Positions 35,403 to 46,800 of a stretch of DNA of 64,000 nucleotides are shown here, piece after piece (positions within the stretch are counted from its first letter, which is position 1; every line of letters starts with the position of its first letter). A program made the translations under genes and the position numbers. The stretch is from VMCP01 sp964408945. GTDB lineage: Bacteria > Bacteroidota > Bacteroidia > NS11-12g > UBA955. Location of the stretch: positions 103,027 to 167,026 of the forward strand of contig CAYPBJ010000001.1 of the NCBI GenBank assembly GCA_964408945.1, in the 5' to 3' direction. Below the pieces are notes generated by a model, which saw only the letters and a program-made list of their open reading frames with translations, had not been told where the DNA came from and did no database searches.

Positions 35403-38400
35403 TTGAAAAAACGGCAGTCAAAATTAAGGAAGTTCTTGCTTAGAACTCTACTGGCATTGGTATTTCTTTCCAGTGTGGTTGCCGTTTTGACTCGTAATAG
35501 AAAAGTTCAAACCCAGATTGCCCGTTATTTGACTCATAAATTCACAGAGTTGACGGGTGCAGATATCCACATTGGTTCGGTGGAAGTTGATTTTTTACGC
35601 AATTTCCATGTAGAGGATTTGGTGATTTTTGATCTGCATAAAGACACATTGTTAAAGCTGAAAAGCCTTGATTTTAGAATAAACGAAGTAAACTTCCCCA
35701 AGAATACTGCGCGCGTGTCTCATGTAATCTTAAATCATGGATATTTTAAAATGGGGCTATATCCTAACGAATCTCGTTTTAATTATGAAATGATCTTAGA
35801 TCGGTTGGGTTCTGATACGGCTTCTTCAAAACCTTGGGGCATTCAGGTTGATCAAATTAAGTTAATTGCTACCGATTATGTTTATTTCTCAGGCAGTCAT
35901 CCCGAAAAATTAAACACAAAAGGAGAGTTTAATCCAAGTTATATCAGAGTGAATAAACTCACAGGAGAAATTGCACTTTTGGAAGTTTTTAAAAATGGCA
36001 AGCTAACTTTTGATATAAAGTCGTTGAATGGCGCTGAACGAAGCGGTTTTGTTATTGATGAACTAGCTACTCAAGGGGTTTTTTATAACAAGCGACTGGA
36101 GTTAAATGCGCTTAGATTGTTCTCATTCGATACGCACATTGAAGGACTATTCAGCATGGATTGGTCAGCTAAAGATGCCATGAAAGACTTCTACCGGAAA
36201 GTGATTTTTCAGTTGACGGTGGCATCGTCGCCCATCAGATTGAGCGATATTGGTCCATTTGCACCTTGGTTGAAATCACACAGTACATCATTGTTGTGTG
36301 ATTTTACACTGAAGGGGCCGCTTTCCGATTTGAGAAGCAAAGATTTTACGGCTTTGACATCAGCTGGAACGGAGTTGAATTTGAATTATCGGTTGACCGG
36401 ACTACCCAATGTTTCTAAATTGGTAAATACTGTCAAAATGAACGATTGCGTAATTGAAATGACCGATGCAATGGAAATGTTTGCTGGTGAGACATGGGGT
36501 GGATACTTGGCTCGATTTGGAACTACTTATTGGAATGCACAGCTTAAGATTCCAATGGATTCCTTTGTTTTTATCGGGACTGCTCAAACAGATATTGGAG
36601 GATATGACGGAGAATTCGCCCTTGATTTTTCGCAGGATGAGTCTATGCCCTTTAGACTTCTTGGCGAAACCAAAGAACTCCAATTGAATGGATTTGCGAC
36701 ATCGCTCAAAGATTTTGGAGCGTTGAATTCAAGGGTTTCTGTTTTTGGTGACGGATTTGATGAGAATGCAACAGGTGATTTTGATTTGGATATTCTAGAC
36801 GTTAGTTATAATGGGCAAATATTACAGAATTCTGCCCTGACTGGTACCTTGCAAAAAGGGGATCTTGAATTGAATGTTAAATCATCAGACGTCAAAACTA
36901 AATTGGAACTCAGCTTAATTGGGGGCAATATTTTTGGTCAAAAAAAGAGTTTAAACGCACAATTAAATTTGAGCACATTAGATTTTAAGGCTCTTGGATT
37001 TGATACTGGAAATTTAGACGTAGCTGGAAAATTCAATATCGCTGTTAATGGTTCTTCTTGGGATGATTTAACGGGTTTAGTGACCATTCAAGATGCAAGA
37101 TTTCACAAGGGCAATGATGAATACATACTTAGAAATCAACTCATTCAACGCCCAACTATTGATTATTTGGGATTTAAGGGCGATTGGGCTGAAGGAAGTA
37201 TTTCTGGCCCATTGAAATTCACTCACACTCCTGATTGGATTGATCACTTGAGCAATAATTTGGTGCCAGAGCGATTCAAAGACATTGGGTTTGCTTTGAA
37301 TGATTCAATTTATTTCAATTTGTTTTTACCCCAAACGGCTTGGATTGATGCCTTTTTGGTAAAGGGTTTAAAATTGGGACCTTTGAACATCAAAGGCCAT
37401 TATTTCGCGCAAAACAATATTTGTGATCTCAAAATTGGGCCTTTTAGTTTGGAGTACGGAAAACTCTACAGTGAACGGGTTAGATTGAGCCTTCTAAAAC
37501 CTACCACACATGGTATGACAAAATTGAGGGTATCAACAAACTACATGTTGGTTGATAATACGGTTTATGATACCTTGGGATTTGCCTTCGATATAATGAA
37601 GGGTGGATACCAAGTAAAAACACTGTTGCACGAAAAAGCTGACAGATACTCATTGGGTGTAGCGGGTACGGGAGCCATACATGAAGATTTTGCGAATTTG
37701 TATTTTCAAGAAACCTATCTCAGAATCCAAAAGCAATTTTGGACTTTAGATGATAAGGCACGAATCAACTTCAATAAAAACAATATTGAAGTAAATGATT
37801 TTTACATTGCTGATGCTACTCACTTTTTCCAAGTGGATGGAGTTGCAAGCAAATCGCATTCAGATACATTGAAAGTTGAATTTGGGAATATAACTCCCCG
37901 GGTATTGACTCCGTTTTTTCCTTCGGGGACGTTTGACAGCTTGAATTTTAGGTCAAACGGTGCTGTTGCTTTGAGTGGGGTTTTCGGCGATTTGCAGTTT
38001 TTGGGGAATTTAGATGTCAACAAGATAAAATATCAAAATTTTGAATACGGAAGTGCCTCTATTGCTATAGAGGAATCAGAAGTTAAAGGAAGACTTAAGG
38101 TTGATGCGTCAATGAGAACAGGTCCATTGGTGAAAACTCGATTCTACGGAACAGTAAGTCTTAAAGAAAATGAATCGGCTGATTTGGATATTTTAGGCAC
38201 CATTCCACAAAATTCTAGTTTGCAAATTTTAAAGCCATTTTTAGATGGAGTCATTACGGTTAAAGAAGGAAAATTTGGCGGAAATGTGCGTATTTCAGGA
38301 AAAAGTAATCGACCCAAAATAATGGGTTTGTTGACAACGAATACCGTTAAGTTGGGGGTTGATTATCTTGGAACAGATTATTATTTGGGCGGGAATTTCA

Positions 38401-39854
38401 AATTGACCGACCAAGGGTTATTCACGATGCGACCTATGAAGTTTCTTGATGAATCAAAAGTGAATTTTGGCTGGTTAACTCTTGCCCTTACCCATGAGAA
38501 TTATAAAAACTTTGCTTTAGACCTAAAAGTAGATAGTATTCGAAATATGCGGGTATTGAAAACGACTGAAAAGATGAATGATCTATTTTATGGAAATGCT
38601 TGGGCTGATGGTAACTGCCGGATTTATGGGTTGTTTTCGGAGATTGACATGGATATTAACCTCAAAACTAGATCTCAAACTTCAGTTTCCATTCAATATC
38701 CAGAAGTTTCAGAAAACATTGTTTCAAATTCAATAAAATTTGTTACCAAAACACAAGCAAGTAAAACCACAATGACTATTCCTGTTTTAGCAGAAAGCGA
38801 TGCCATAGGTAAAATTACCTTGAACATTCAGGCAACCGATGATGCCGAGGCAAGATTTGTCATTGATAAACGATTGGGCGATGTAATTAAAGGGAATGGA
38901 AGTGGGAATTTACGGTTGATTTATGACAGAGACGAAGAATTATACCTATATGGTAGCTACACCATCAGTAAAGGTGAATACGCATTTTCCTTGCCTGGGG
39001 TGAATCTCTTGAAAAAAATTAACCTACAAAAGGGAGGTATCATTGCTTGGGATGGAGATCCTTTCAATGCAAGAGTTGATCTAGCAGGAAATTTCGAAAA
39101 AAGACTTTCACCTTCAACATTGATGATAAGTAATGCAGGATCAGGCAATTCGTATCCGGCTTCTCGATTTGTTAGTACTTTATACATGAAAGGGAATTTA
39201 TTTAGTCCGCAGATTTCTTTTGATTTGGATGCTCCAGATTTGATTTCTTCGGGTGGTACTTCTGCAAATGAGGTAAACTCTGTGATTCAAAGAATAAAAG
39301 CTGACAAAGATGAAACTATGAGACAATCTATCGCACTGTTATTGTTTGGGAATTTTTTGCCTCCATCGTTTTCTTCTGCTTCGGCACCAAACACCAATGC
39401 ATTTAGTGGTACTGGTTTTGCGGGAAATAGCATTTCAACAATAGCAAGTAGCGTAGTAAATGACTTATTTTCTAAATACGGAATTCCCACCCGAATTCAA
39501 GTAAATATTGATGATGTTCGAAATGCAACCGGAACCAGTAACACGCAGTTGTTTGTTAATAGCGAATGGTTTTTATCAGACCGACTTCGTTTAGATTTAA
39601 ATTATGATCCAACCGTAGCCGTATTGGTTAATAGCGTGGCGGTACCCATCAATTTTAACTTGGAGTATAAAACCAGTGATGAAAATTGGCGATTGAAAGC
39701 ATTTTCTAGATCCAATAATTTGCTTTTGCAACAAAATAACTCACCTACAACCAACGGAGTATCAGGCAACACTTTAGGTACAGGAGTCCTTTACCGAAGA
39801 GAGTTTGACACCTTTCAACGAAAAAAGGAAAAGAAATCGAATGATTCAAACTAA
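35403..39854 (+). CDS. tamB: Translocation and assembly module protein TamB (AsmA-like repeat protein)
   Basis: About 1483 aa from TTG at 35403, chosen because the earlier TTG lies within the promoter box. One N-terminal signal anchor (FLLRTLLALVFLSSVVAVL) is followed by a very long beta-rich region of AsmA/TamB-type repeats and a C-terminal DUF490 (TamB) domain (~1150-1450: GSGNLRLIYDRDEELYLYGSYTISKGEYAFSLPG; AFSGTGFAGNSISTIASSVVNDLFSKYGI). TamB-like proteins bridge the periplasm and move lipids or assist outer-membrane protein assembly. Length is in the usual range for Bacteroidota. It leads an operon-like set with the permease and receptor below. Confidence 0.87.
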   Translation: MKKRQSKLRKFLLRTLLALVFLSSVVAVLTRNRKVQTQIARYLTHKFTELTGADIHIGSVEVDFLRNFHVEDLVIFDLHKDTLLKLKSLDFRINEVNFPKNTARVSHVILNHGYFKMGLYPNESRFNYEMILDRLGSDTASSKPWGIQVDQIKLIATDYVYFSGSHPEKLNTKGEFNPSYIRVNKLTGEIALLEVFKNGKLTFDIKSLNGAERSGFVIDELATQGVFYNKRLELNALRLFSFDTHIEGLFSMDWSAKDAMKDFYRKVIFQLTVASSPIRLSDIGPFAPWLKSHSTSLLCDFTLKGPLSDLRSKDFTALTSAGTELNLNYRLTGLPNVSKLVNTVKMNDCVIEMTDAMEMFAGETWGGYLARFGTTYWNAQLKIPMDSFVFIGTAQTDIGGYDGEFALDFSQDESMPFRLLGETKELQLNGFATSLKDFGALNSRVSVFGDGFDENATGDFDLDILDVSYNGQILQNSALTGTLQKGDLELNVKSSDVKTKLELSLIGGNIFGQKKSLNAQLNLSTLDFKALGFDTGNLDVAGKFNIAVNGSSWDDLTGLVTIQDARFHKGNDEYILRNQLIQRPTIDYLGFKGDWAEGSISGPLKFTHTPDWIDHLSNNLVPERFKDIGFALNDSIYFNLFLPQTAWIDAFLVKGLKLGPLNIKGHYFAQNNICDLKIGPFSLEYGKLYSERVRLSLLKPTTHGMTKLRVSTNYMLVDNTVYDTLGFAFDIMKGGYQVKTLLHEKADRYSLGVAGTGAIHEDFANLYFQETYLRIQKQFWTLDDKARINFNKNNIEVNDFYIADATHFFQVDGVASKSHSDTLKVEFGNITPRVLTPFFPSGTFDSLNFRSNGAVALSGVFGDLQFLGNLDVNKIKYQNFEYGSASIAIEESEVKGRLKVDASMRTGPLVKTRFYGTVSLKENESADLDILGTIPQNSSLQILKPFLDGVITVKEGKFGGNVRISGKSNRPKIMGLLTTNTVKLGVDYLGTDYYLGGNFKLTDQGLFTMRPMKFLDESKVNFGWLTLALTHENYKNFALDLKVDSIRNMRVLKTTEKMNDLFYGNAWADGNCRIYGLFSEIDMDINLKTRSQTSVSIQYPEVSENIVSNSIKFVTKTQASKTTMTIPVLAESDAIGKITLNIQATDDAEARFVIDKRLGDVIKGNGSGNLRLIYDRDEELYLYGSYTISKGEYAFSLPGVNLLKKINLQKGGIIAWDGDPFNARVDLAGNFEKRLSPSTLMISNAGSGNSYPASRFVSTLYMKGNLFSPQISFDLDAPDLISSGGTSANEVNSVIQRIKADKDETMRQSIALLLFGNFLPPSFSSASAPNTNAFSGTGFAGNSISTIASSVVNDLFSKYGIPTRIQVNIDDVRNATGTSNTQLFVNSEWFLSDRLRLDLNYDPTVAVLVNSVAVPINFNLEYKTSDENWRLKAFSRSNNLLLQQNNSPTTNGVSGNTLGTGVLYRREFDTFQRKKEKKSNDSN

Positions 39855-39863
39855 ACTCGCACT

Positions 39864-41135
39864 ATGAAATCCGGATGGAGATTGTTCTTAGAATCGGTGA
39901 GAATGTCAACTGACGCAGTAAAGCGAAATAAACTCCGGAGTTTGTTGTCAGTCTTGGGTATAACTATAGGTATTTTTTGCATTGTCTCGGTATATGCCTT
40001 GGTGCATTCTTTAGAACTGAGTTTGAATAATCGATTTTCAAAAATGGGCACTCAAGTGTTGTTTGTTCAGAAATGGCCTTGGGATGATATGGGAAATGAT
40101 TATCCGTGGTGGAAGTTCTTAAAAAGGCCCGTATCAAGCATACAAGAAGCCGAATTTTTAGAGCGCAAACTATCAAAGCAACGGGTTTCAAATCTGGCAT
40201 ATGTGTTTCAGTCAAATTTGAACGTTGCTGCAAACAAGCAGGTCTTGAACAATATATCCATAAAGTTTGTTTCTCATGCATTCGATAAAGTTCAAGATGT
40301 GAGTGTTGCAGAAGGTCGTTATTTCACTGAGCAAGAATCCAATGCCGGCAGAAATGTGTGTTTGTTGGGTTATACCATTGCCCATAATTTATTTCCCAAT
40401 GGAAGAGCCATCGGCAATGTTATTCGTTTAGGTAATCAAATGGTAACGGTTATAGGCGTTTGTGAGCAACAAGGCAGTAGTATTGTAGGTCAAAGCAACG
40501 ATGATATTGTAATTGCACCTGTAAAACTTGGACTCAATTTGGCATCCTATAGAAACAGTGAAGACGCCCAAATTTTGGTGCGAGCTCAAGATAATGTTGA
40601 TTTAGATGAACTGCGCTTCGAGATAAATCGCCTCATGAGACAAGTTCGTAAATTGCCTCCTCACGCCGAAGATGATTTTGCCGTCAATAAAATGTCAATG
40701 ATCACTGATGCGATTTCTGGTTTGTTTGGACAAATACAAAAAATCGGGCTCGTGATTGGCGCTTTCGCTATGATTGTAGGAAGTTTTGGGGTTGCCAATA
40801 TCATGTTTGTTTCGGTTAAGGAAAGAACCCGTGAAATTGGAATACAAAAAGCTCTTGGAGCAACCAATGGATTTATTAGAGCGCAGTTTTTATTGGAAAG
40901 TGTGTGGCTGAGCATTGCTGGCGGAGCAATAGGGTTGTTATTAGTTGCTGGACTCCTTAAGATTTTAGATGCGTTTGCCAAATCAGGTATGGGTGCTGAC
41001 GTAGTTCTATCTTTAAATTTGGAGGATGCTTTGCTCGGAGTAATTACTTCAATTGTTGTAGGGTTAGTGGCGGGATTTCTTCCGGCACAAACAGCCGCAA
41101 AATTAAGTCCCGTAGAAGCCATTAGATCGAATTAA
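39864..41135 (+). CDS. MacB/FtsX-type ABC transporter permease
   Basis: 423 aa with the standard layout: N-terminal helix (LRSLLSVLGITIGIFCIVSVYAL), a large periplasmic MacB core (~50-275: GMGTQVLFVQKWPWDDMG-type region, FSVAEGRYFTEQESNAGRNVCLLGYTIA), and three C-terminal helices (GLVIGAFAMIVGSFGVANIMF, LSIAGGAIGLLLVAGL, GVITSIVVGLVAGF). The VKERTREIGIQKALGA motif is diagnostic. Such permeases export peptides, lipids or drugs with a separate ATPase, which is not encoded next to it. It starts 9 nt after tamB. Confidence 0.87.
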   Translation: MKSGWRLFLESVRMSTDAVKRNKLRSLLSVLGITIGIFCIVSVYALVHSLELSLNNRFSKMGTQVLFVQKWPWDDMGNDYPWWKFLKRPVSSIQEAEFLERKLSKQRVSNLAYVFQSNLNVAANKQVLNNISIKFVSHAFDKVQDVSVAEGRYFTEQESNAGRNVCLLGYTIAHNLFPNGRAIGNVIRLGNQMVTVIGVCEQQGSSIVGQSNDDIVIAPVKLGLNLASYRNSEDAQILVRAQDNVDLDELRFEINRLMRQVRKLPPHAEDDFAVNKMSMITDAISGLFGQIQKIGLVIGAFAMIVGSFGVANIMFVSVKERTREIGIQKALGATNGFIRAQFLLESVWLSIAGGAIGLLLVAGLLKILDAFAKSGMGADVVLSLNLEDALLGVITSIVVGLVAGFLPAQTAAKLSPVEAIRSN

Positions 41136-41137
41136 GA

Positions 41138-43321
41138 ATGAATAAAAGTATATTGTTATTAGGGGCGTTAGTGTTTTTTGGAGGACAAATTCTGGCTCAA
41201 AAAGATTCAGCAAAAATTGAAGGTGTTGAAATAAAAGTTCAAAAAAGCATCATTGAAAATCAAGCAGATAAGCTAGTTTATAATGCTTCCGAAGATATTA
41301 CCAGTCAAGGGCAATCTGCCAGTGACTTATTGGCGAAAGTGCCTATGGTTGATGTTGATATGGATGGCAATGTATCCTTAAGAGGAAATAGGAACGTGAG
41401 ATTTTTAGTCAATGGGAGACCTTCAGGATTGATATCGGGTAGTCCAGCAGATGCTTTAAGGGCACTTTCAGCTGATGACATTGAGCGGATTGAAGTTATT
41501 ACCAATCCTTCTTCTAAATATGATGCAGATGGCTCTGGTGGTATCATTAATATCATCATGAAAAAGAAAATTGTAGGGAACACAGGGAATTTGCGATTGG
41601 GAATTGGTACAAGAAGTGCACATTTTGGTGGCCAATACTCATCAGTAAGAGGCAAAAATAATTTTTCTGCATCAGCAGGAGGTCATTTTTGGAGGAGTTG
41701 GGGAGATGTAGTAACTACTCGAACTAATATTAATGCTTTGGGCGAAAATTGGGTCTTGAAGCAAAATGGCTATGCAAACAATTGGGGAGGCGGCCCAAGA
41801 ATTACCCTAAATTTAGATAGACAAATTGACGATAATCAATCGCTTGTTTTAACAGTGGGTACCAATTCTCAAATGAGAAGCAACAAACAAGACTGGACCA
41901 ACCTTCAAGGTTTAAGCGCATTGCAAAAAACTTCATATCAAACTGCAGATCGTTTTAATTTTGGTATGGGTTATGATTTTGGGTTTGATTATCGCAAGAA
42001 ATTCGTTAAAAAAGACCGTGAGTTTTCAATTTCAGGGTTGATGGCTATTGGTACCGGAAATGATGATTATTTAGCAAAAAGAGATTTTTATGGAATTATA
42101 GTTACCAATGAACAAGAACAAAGTTTGAATTCTACATTGAATAATGAGACCTCTTTGCAAGTAGATTATACCGAACCATTTACACAAGCAATTAAAGGTG
42201 AGTTTGGAGCAAAGGCCATTGTGAGAACCGTTAATTCCGATTATTTTTTTAGTTTCTACAACGATACTTTAGGTGATTTTATTGAAGCTAAAGATAGAAC
42301 CAACGGCTTGCAGTACTTTCAGAATGTTTATGCAGCCTATGGCCAAGTAAATTATTCTTTTGCAAAGAAATATTCGGTGAGAGTAGGTCTAAGATACGAA
42401 ATGACAGAATTTGGTGGTGCTCTAACTCAATCTCAGAAGAGTGAGTTCAGGGGAGATCCATATGCTAATTTGGTGCCTTCTTTTAATATTTCAAGGTCAA
42501 TTGGGAAAGGTGGATTTGCTCGATTCAATTACAATCGACGCATTCAGAGGCCGTCGTTATTTTACCTAAATCCCTACGTGAATACTTCCGATCCCTTGAA
42601 TGTTTCTCAAGGCAATCCTTATTTATCACCTGAGTTTGGAGATAATTTTGAATTTTCTTTTGGGAATTATACAAAAGTGGGTGGCTATGGTTTTAATATT
42701 TTCCACAAAAGAGTTGACCAAGCCATTGAAACATACCGAACTGTAAATGCGAATGATATATATGTTACTACCTATGGTAATTTTGGATTAAACAGGCAGA
42801 ATGGGTTTGATTTTAATGTGAATTTCAGAGGTAAGGGATGGTCGCTATTTTTTAATGGTGGTGCTGGGTTGGTGCAGATTTCTACTTTGATTGACTCTGG
42901 TGCAATTGCCGGGTTATCTGTTCGTGGTGTTACATACAGTGCAAGTCTGAGAGGAAATGTGAAATTAAGTAAGAACTGGATGTTAGAGGCATTTTCAAGG
43001 GTAAATGCTCCTAGTTTTTCATTACAAGGATATTCGCAGAATTGGTTGTTTCATACCATTGGATTTAAACGACAATTCAAGAATGATCAAGGAGGTATTG
43101 GATTTGGATTTGATAATCCGTTTTCGCCGGTGGTACATTTGAAGACTGAAAATCGAGGGGTTGGTTTTACCTATCTTCAAGATAGAGAGTTAAATATGTG
43201 GGGTATTAGAATCAATTTTGATTATAAATTGGGCAAAATCAGCAGTCAACCAGAGAATATTAGAGAAATTAAAATCAAAAATGAAGATTTGAAAAACGGT
43301 GACGGTCAAGGCGGAATGTAA
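41138..43321 (+). CDS. TonB-dependent receptor-like outer-membrane beta-barrel protein
   Basis: 727 aa, starting 2 bp after the permease stop. Signal peptide (MNKSILLLGALVFFGGQILA), plug domain without an obvious long CarboxypepD-like domain (LVYNASEDITSQGQSASDLLAKVP; DDIERIEVITNPSSKYDADGSGGIINIIMKKK split around 115-150), then a barrel of the OMP_b-brl_3 type. This group is common in Bacteroidota and its ligands are mostly unknown. The C-terminus (NFDYKLGKISSQPENIREIKIKNEDLKNGDGQGGM) is not a normal barrel end but a charged tail of about 25 residues. Confidence 0.8.
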   Translation: MNKSILLLGALVFFGGQILAQKDSAKIEGVEIKVQKSIIENQADKLVYNASEDITSQGQSASDLLAKVPMVDVDMDGNVSLRGNRNVRFLVNGRPSGLISGSPADALRALSADDIERIEVITNPSSKYDADGSGGIINIIMKKKIVGNTGNLRLGIGTRSAHFGGQYSSVRGKNNFSASAGGHFWRSWGDVVTTRTNINALGENWVLKQNGYANNWGGGPRITLNLDRQIDDNQSLVLTVGTNSQMRSNKQDWTNLQGLSALQKTSYQTADRFNFGMGYDFGFDYRKKFVKKDREFSISGLMAIGTGNDDYLAKRDFYGIIVTNEQEQSLNSTLNNETSLQVDYTEPFTQAIKGEFGAKAIVRTVNSDYFFSFYNDTLGDFIEAKDRTNGLQYFQNVYAAYGQVNYSFAKKYSVRVGLRYEMTEFGGALTQSQKSEFRGDPYANLVPSFNISRSIGKGGFARFNYNRRIQRPSLFYLNPYVNTSDPLNVSQGNPYLSPEFGDNFEFSFGNYTKVGGYGFNIFHKRVDQAIETYRTVNANDIYVTTYGNFGLNRQNGFDFNVNFRGKGWSLFFNGGAGLVQISTLIDSGAIAGLSVRGVTYSASLRGNVKLSKNWMLEAFSRVNAPSFSLQGYSQNWLFHTIGFKRQFKNDQGGIGFGFDNPFSPVVHLKTENRGVGFTYLQDRELNMWGIRINFDYKLGKISSQPENIREIKIKNEDLKNGDGQGGM

Positions 43322-43347
43322 ATGGAGTAAATTCGATTGGATTTTCG

Positions 43348-43355
43348 TAGTTTTG
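43348..43355 (+). promoter_or_regulatory. -7 element (TAGTTTTG) for the DUF3127 gene
   Basis: TAGTTTTG ends 4 nt before ATG at 43360, so the transcript would be leaderless. No clear -33 box. Confidence 0.5.
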
Positions 43356-43359
43356 TGAT

Positions 43360-43761
43360 ATGGACATTCAAGGTAAAATTGTACAAATACTTCCCAAGCA
43401 GACAGGAGAAGGCAAAAACGGAACGTGGGAGAAGCAAGATTATATTTTAGAAACCCAGGCCCAATATCCCAAAAAGGTATGTTTCTCAGTTTGGGGTGTG
43501 AAAATTTCTCAGTACAACATTCAAATGGGTGAATTTGTGAGTTTAGGAGTGGATGTTGAAAGTCGCGAGTATAATGGAAGATGGTATACAGATCTCAAAG
43601 CTTGGAAAGTGGATAGACCCGGAGCAGCCCCTATGGGCAGCAATACTGGAACATCGCCCAGCAACCAACAAGCCAATGATCCTTTTGCAGATACTGCGCA
43701 AATAAGTGACCCATTTGCATCTTCTTCCAATTCGGAAGAGGCGGATGATTTGCCATTCTAA
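43360..43761 (+). CDS. DUF3127-family OB-fold protein with SSB-like C-terminal tip
   Basis: 133 aa. Residues 1-~85 look like an OB fold (GKIVQILPKQTGEGKNG, QDYILETQAQYPKKVCFSVWG, ESREYNGRWYTDLKAWKV), the DUF3127 family. A low-complexity linker rich in Asn, Ser and Gln follows, ending in EEADDLPF, identical in style to the acidic DDxPF tip through which SSB recruits RecQ, PriA, RecO and others. So it may be a nucleic-acid-binding protein that competes for or joins the SSB interactome. DNA binding has not been shown here. Confidence 0.72.
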   Translation: MDIQGKIVQILPKQTGEGKNGTWEKQDYILETQAQYPKKVCFSVWGVKISQYNIQMGEFVSLGVDVESREYNGRWYTDLKAWKVDRPGAAPMGSNTGTSPSNQQANDPFADTAQISDPFASSSNSEEADDLPF

Positions 43762-43843
43762 TGTCATATTAATGTCTCCAAGCAGACAGCAGTAAACGAT
43801 GTTGACTGATTTGGTGTCTATAATTAGTTGAGATGTAACAGCC

Positions 43844-46800
43844 ATGAAATTAAACTTAAACCCATACAAAAAAATATTCCTTCTTGCCTTATTGTCAATT
43901 GCTTCAGTGGTGCTTCAAGCCGCAAATTACTATTTGAGTACAACAGGAGACGACTCTAAAGACGGGTTGAGCCCAGCAAATGCGTGGAAAACATTGTCAA
44001 AAGCGGTAAGTACGCTAACAAACAATGATAAATTGTTCATTGCTGCAGGTAACTATACAGGTAGTTTAAATGTGGGTGTTACCTTGTCAGTTTCAATAGA
44101 CGGTACGGTAAGAGTTGATCATCTAAGAATGAACTCTGGTTCTTTGGCCTTAGAAGGTACAAATAGCGGTTTATTGAATGTAAAAGATTCATTTGTTTTA
44201 AACAATGGCATTATCACTGTGAGTACTTTCACCGCAAGATTGCATGCATTAGCAACCTGTGGTTTAAAGGGTGGTAACAAAAATAGTTACGTGATAGGTG
44301 GTTATGCGGTGCACAACATTGACCCCGCAGGTAAATCTTTTGTGTGGCATGTTGGTGTAGCCAATCAATATCGACCTGTTAAAATGGAGGGATTTGCTCA
44401 ACCTGGGGTTGCAGATCATTGGTTTCATGCTGAGTATTTTTACACGACACCTCCAGCAACCCCTACATTGCCTTCTACCACCAGAAATATTTCTAAAACA
44501 GGGTATTGGTTCGTTAAATCTTCAGCGGGTCCAACTCAAGCGAGAGCATTTGAAATGTCATTTTATTACGATACTGTAACTGCAGATGACGGAGTTTTTG
44601 ATGCACCGAAACTACAATTATTGAATTCTAATGGCACCAAACCTTGGGTTGTCAGTAAAACAGGTGGTACTTTTGACCGCAAGGGTTACATCACGTCAAA
44701 TACCATTGATAGTTTGAAATTTTTCGTATTGGGAAATGCTAAAGGTGGTTCAACCTTTCAAGGTGGAGTCAATACCTTAGGAGATAATACCAATCCTTTC
44801 GCTAAATTTACTTTTGATACAAAAGCTTTGTGTGTAGGTGATACTATTTACTTCAAAGATCAATCAAAGAATGCGGCTGGAGTTAATTATACTTGGAAAT
44901 TTGGAGATGAGAGTTTGACTGGCTCATTGGCTGGAAAAAATGTGCTTTCTACCGGACCCTCAAGTAAAAATCCGGTTCACATTTACAACGGAGCGGGTAA
45001 TTTCAGGGTTCGTTTGGAAATAAGAAATACAAACAATACGATCGATACCTCTATTCTTATACTTCCTGTCGGTGTTCGCCCTAAATTGACGGGCTTAAAT
45101 GCTATACAGTTTTATCGATATCCAATGAATGCAATTGATACTTTCGATGATGCAACTATTTGTCAAGGTCAGCGTTTTTGGGCAATTGATAACTATGATA
45201 TCACCTTTGGGTATAATCCCAATAATGATTATGTAACAAATCTTGAAATAAAAGTGGTGGGTGTAACTCCTGAGCCGAAGGTTCAAACCGTGATGCCGGT
45301 TCCTGGGATGGATACTCTAAAAACTACTATATCTCAGCCGGGCGCTTACCAAATATTTGCGACAAGAACCACCAATAAAGGTTGTAAAGCATTCGATGTT
45401 GCGGATTTGATTATTTATGCAACTCCAGGAGTCGCATTTTCATGGAGCAAACAATGTGAAACTCCTCCCAATACTAAATTTTTAGTAACCAATATGACGG
45501 GTGATCCATCGTTTACCAACAAAATACTAAAATGGCGTTGGGAATACGAGGGTCAAATTGTAACAGGAGATGTAGTGAAAAATCCTTCAACTAAAAACTA
45601 TTTGTTTTCAGGCGGACATCCAGGAGTTAATATGGTCAAGTTGGTTATGGAAACTAACTTTGGTTGTATAGATTCATTCAGCGATCCGGTATATATTTTC
45701 CCGAAACCAATAGTGGGTTATAATTTAGATAAGTTGTGTGATGGTGAAGTAATGGAAGCAGATGCCACCAGTTCTCAGATAAAATTTGGTGGAAGTATTA
45801 ATGATTATATTTGGAAATTTGATGTTACTGGAGCTGGAGTGGCAGATACTGGGAACCAAGTGACTTATCAATATCCTGGGCCAGGTTTATATAGAAACAC
45901 TTTAACCTTATTTTCGTATAACAATGGAATGCCCATTTGTAGGGCAGATTCGACCTTTTTTGTACGAATTCACCCCAAGCCAACTCCAAGTTATCAAATA
46001 AAAGAGGTTTGCTTTGGAGATTCGACTTCGTTGCGTAGGGTGATAGATCGTTATCCTCACCGTGACAGTATGTTGTATTATTGGTTCTTAGATTACAATT
46101 ATATTGGCAACGATACTAATTTCAAATACAAATTGCCGAAGCCGGGTAATTATGCACTGACTATGCGCGCAACATCCCTGGCGGGTTGCAGAGACTCTGC
46201 TGTAGGAGTTTTACGGTCATTCTATGTTCCAGATGTGTCATTCAATCTTGATATGACCGTTCCTGGAAATGATACTTTTCAATGTTTAAATTGGAACAGA
46301 TTTACATTCGATTATAATTTTGGATTAGACCCTTATGATACTATAAGAAATTCGTATTGGGATTTTGGAGATAGTATTGTGGAGTCGCCAGTTTCCAATA
46401 ATTACCACGGTTACACAAAAGCAGATACATTTACGGTTAAATTATTTGTAGATAACGTGAACGGTTGTGCAGACAGTGCATATCAAACAGTTTATGTTTG
46501 GCCTTCTCCGGTGGCTGGGTTTACCCACGAAGGAATTTGTATGCCAGATACGGTTGTATTCACCGATACTATTTCAACCTCAGTTGATCCTATTGTAAAG
46601 CGATTTTGGGATTTTGGTAATGGAAAGTCTGATACCAATAATGTCAATATTGCCAGAAACCTTTACATGAACGCTACTCCGGTTAATGTAACTTATGTGA
46701 TTACAACGGATCATGGCTGTGTAGATTCTATTGTAAAAGTTTTGGATTCATTGATAGATATTCCCAAGGCTAATTGGCAAATTATTTCCGGTAGTATGCC

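Noticed and set aside
39864..43321. tamB, permease and receptor as a dedicated export system
   Set aside because: They are close together but no ATPase, adaptor or substrate gene is present, so a joint function cannot be supported.
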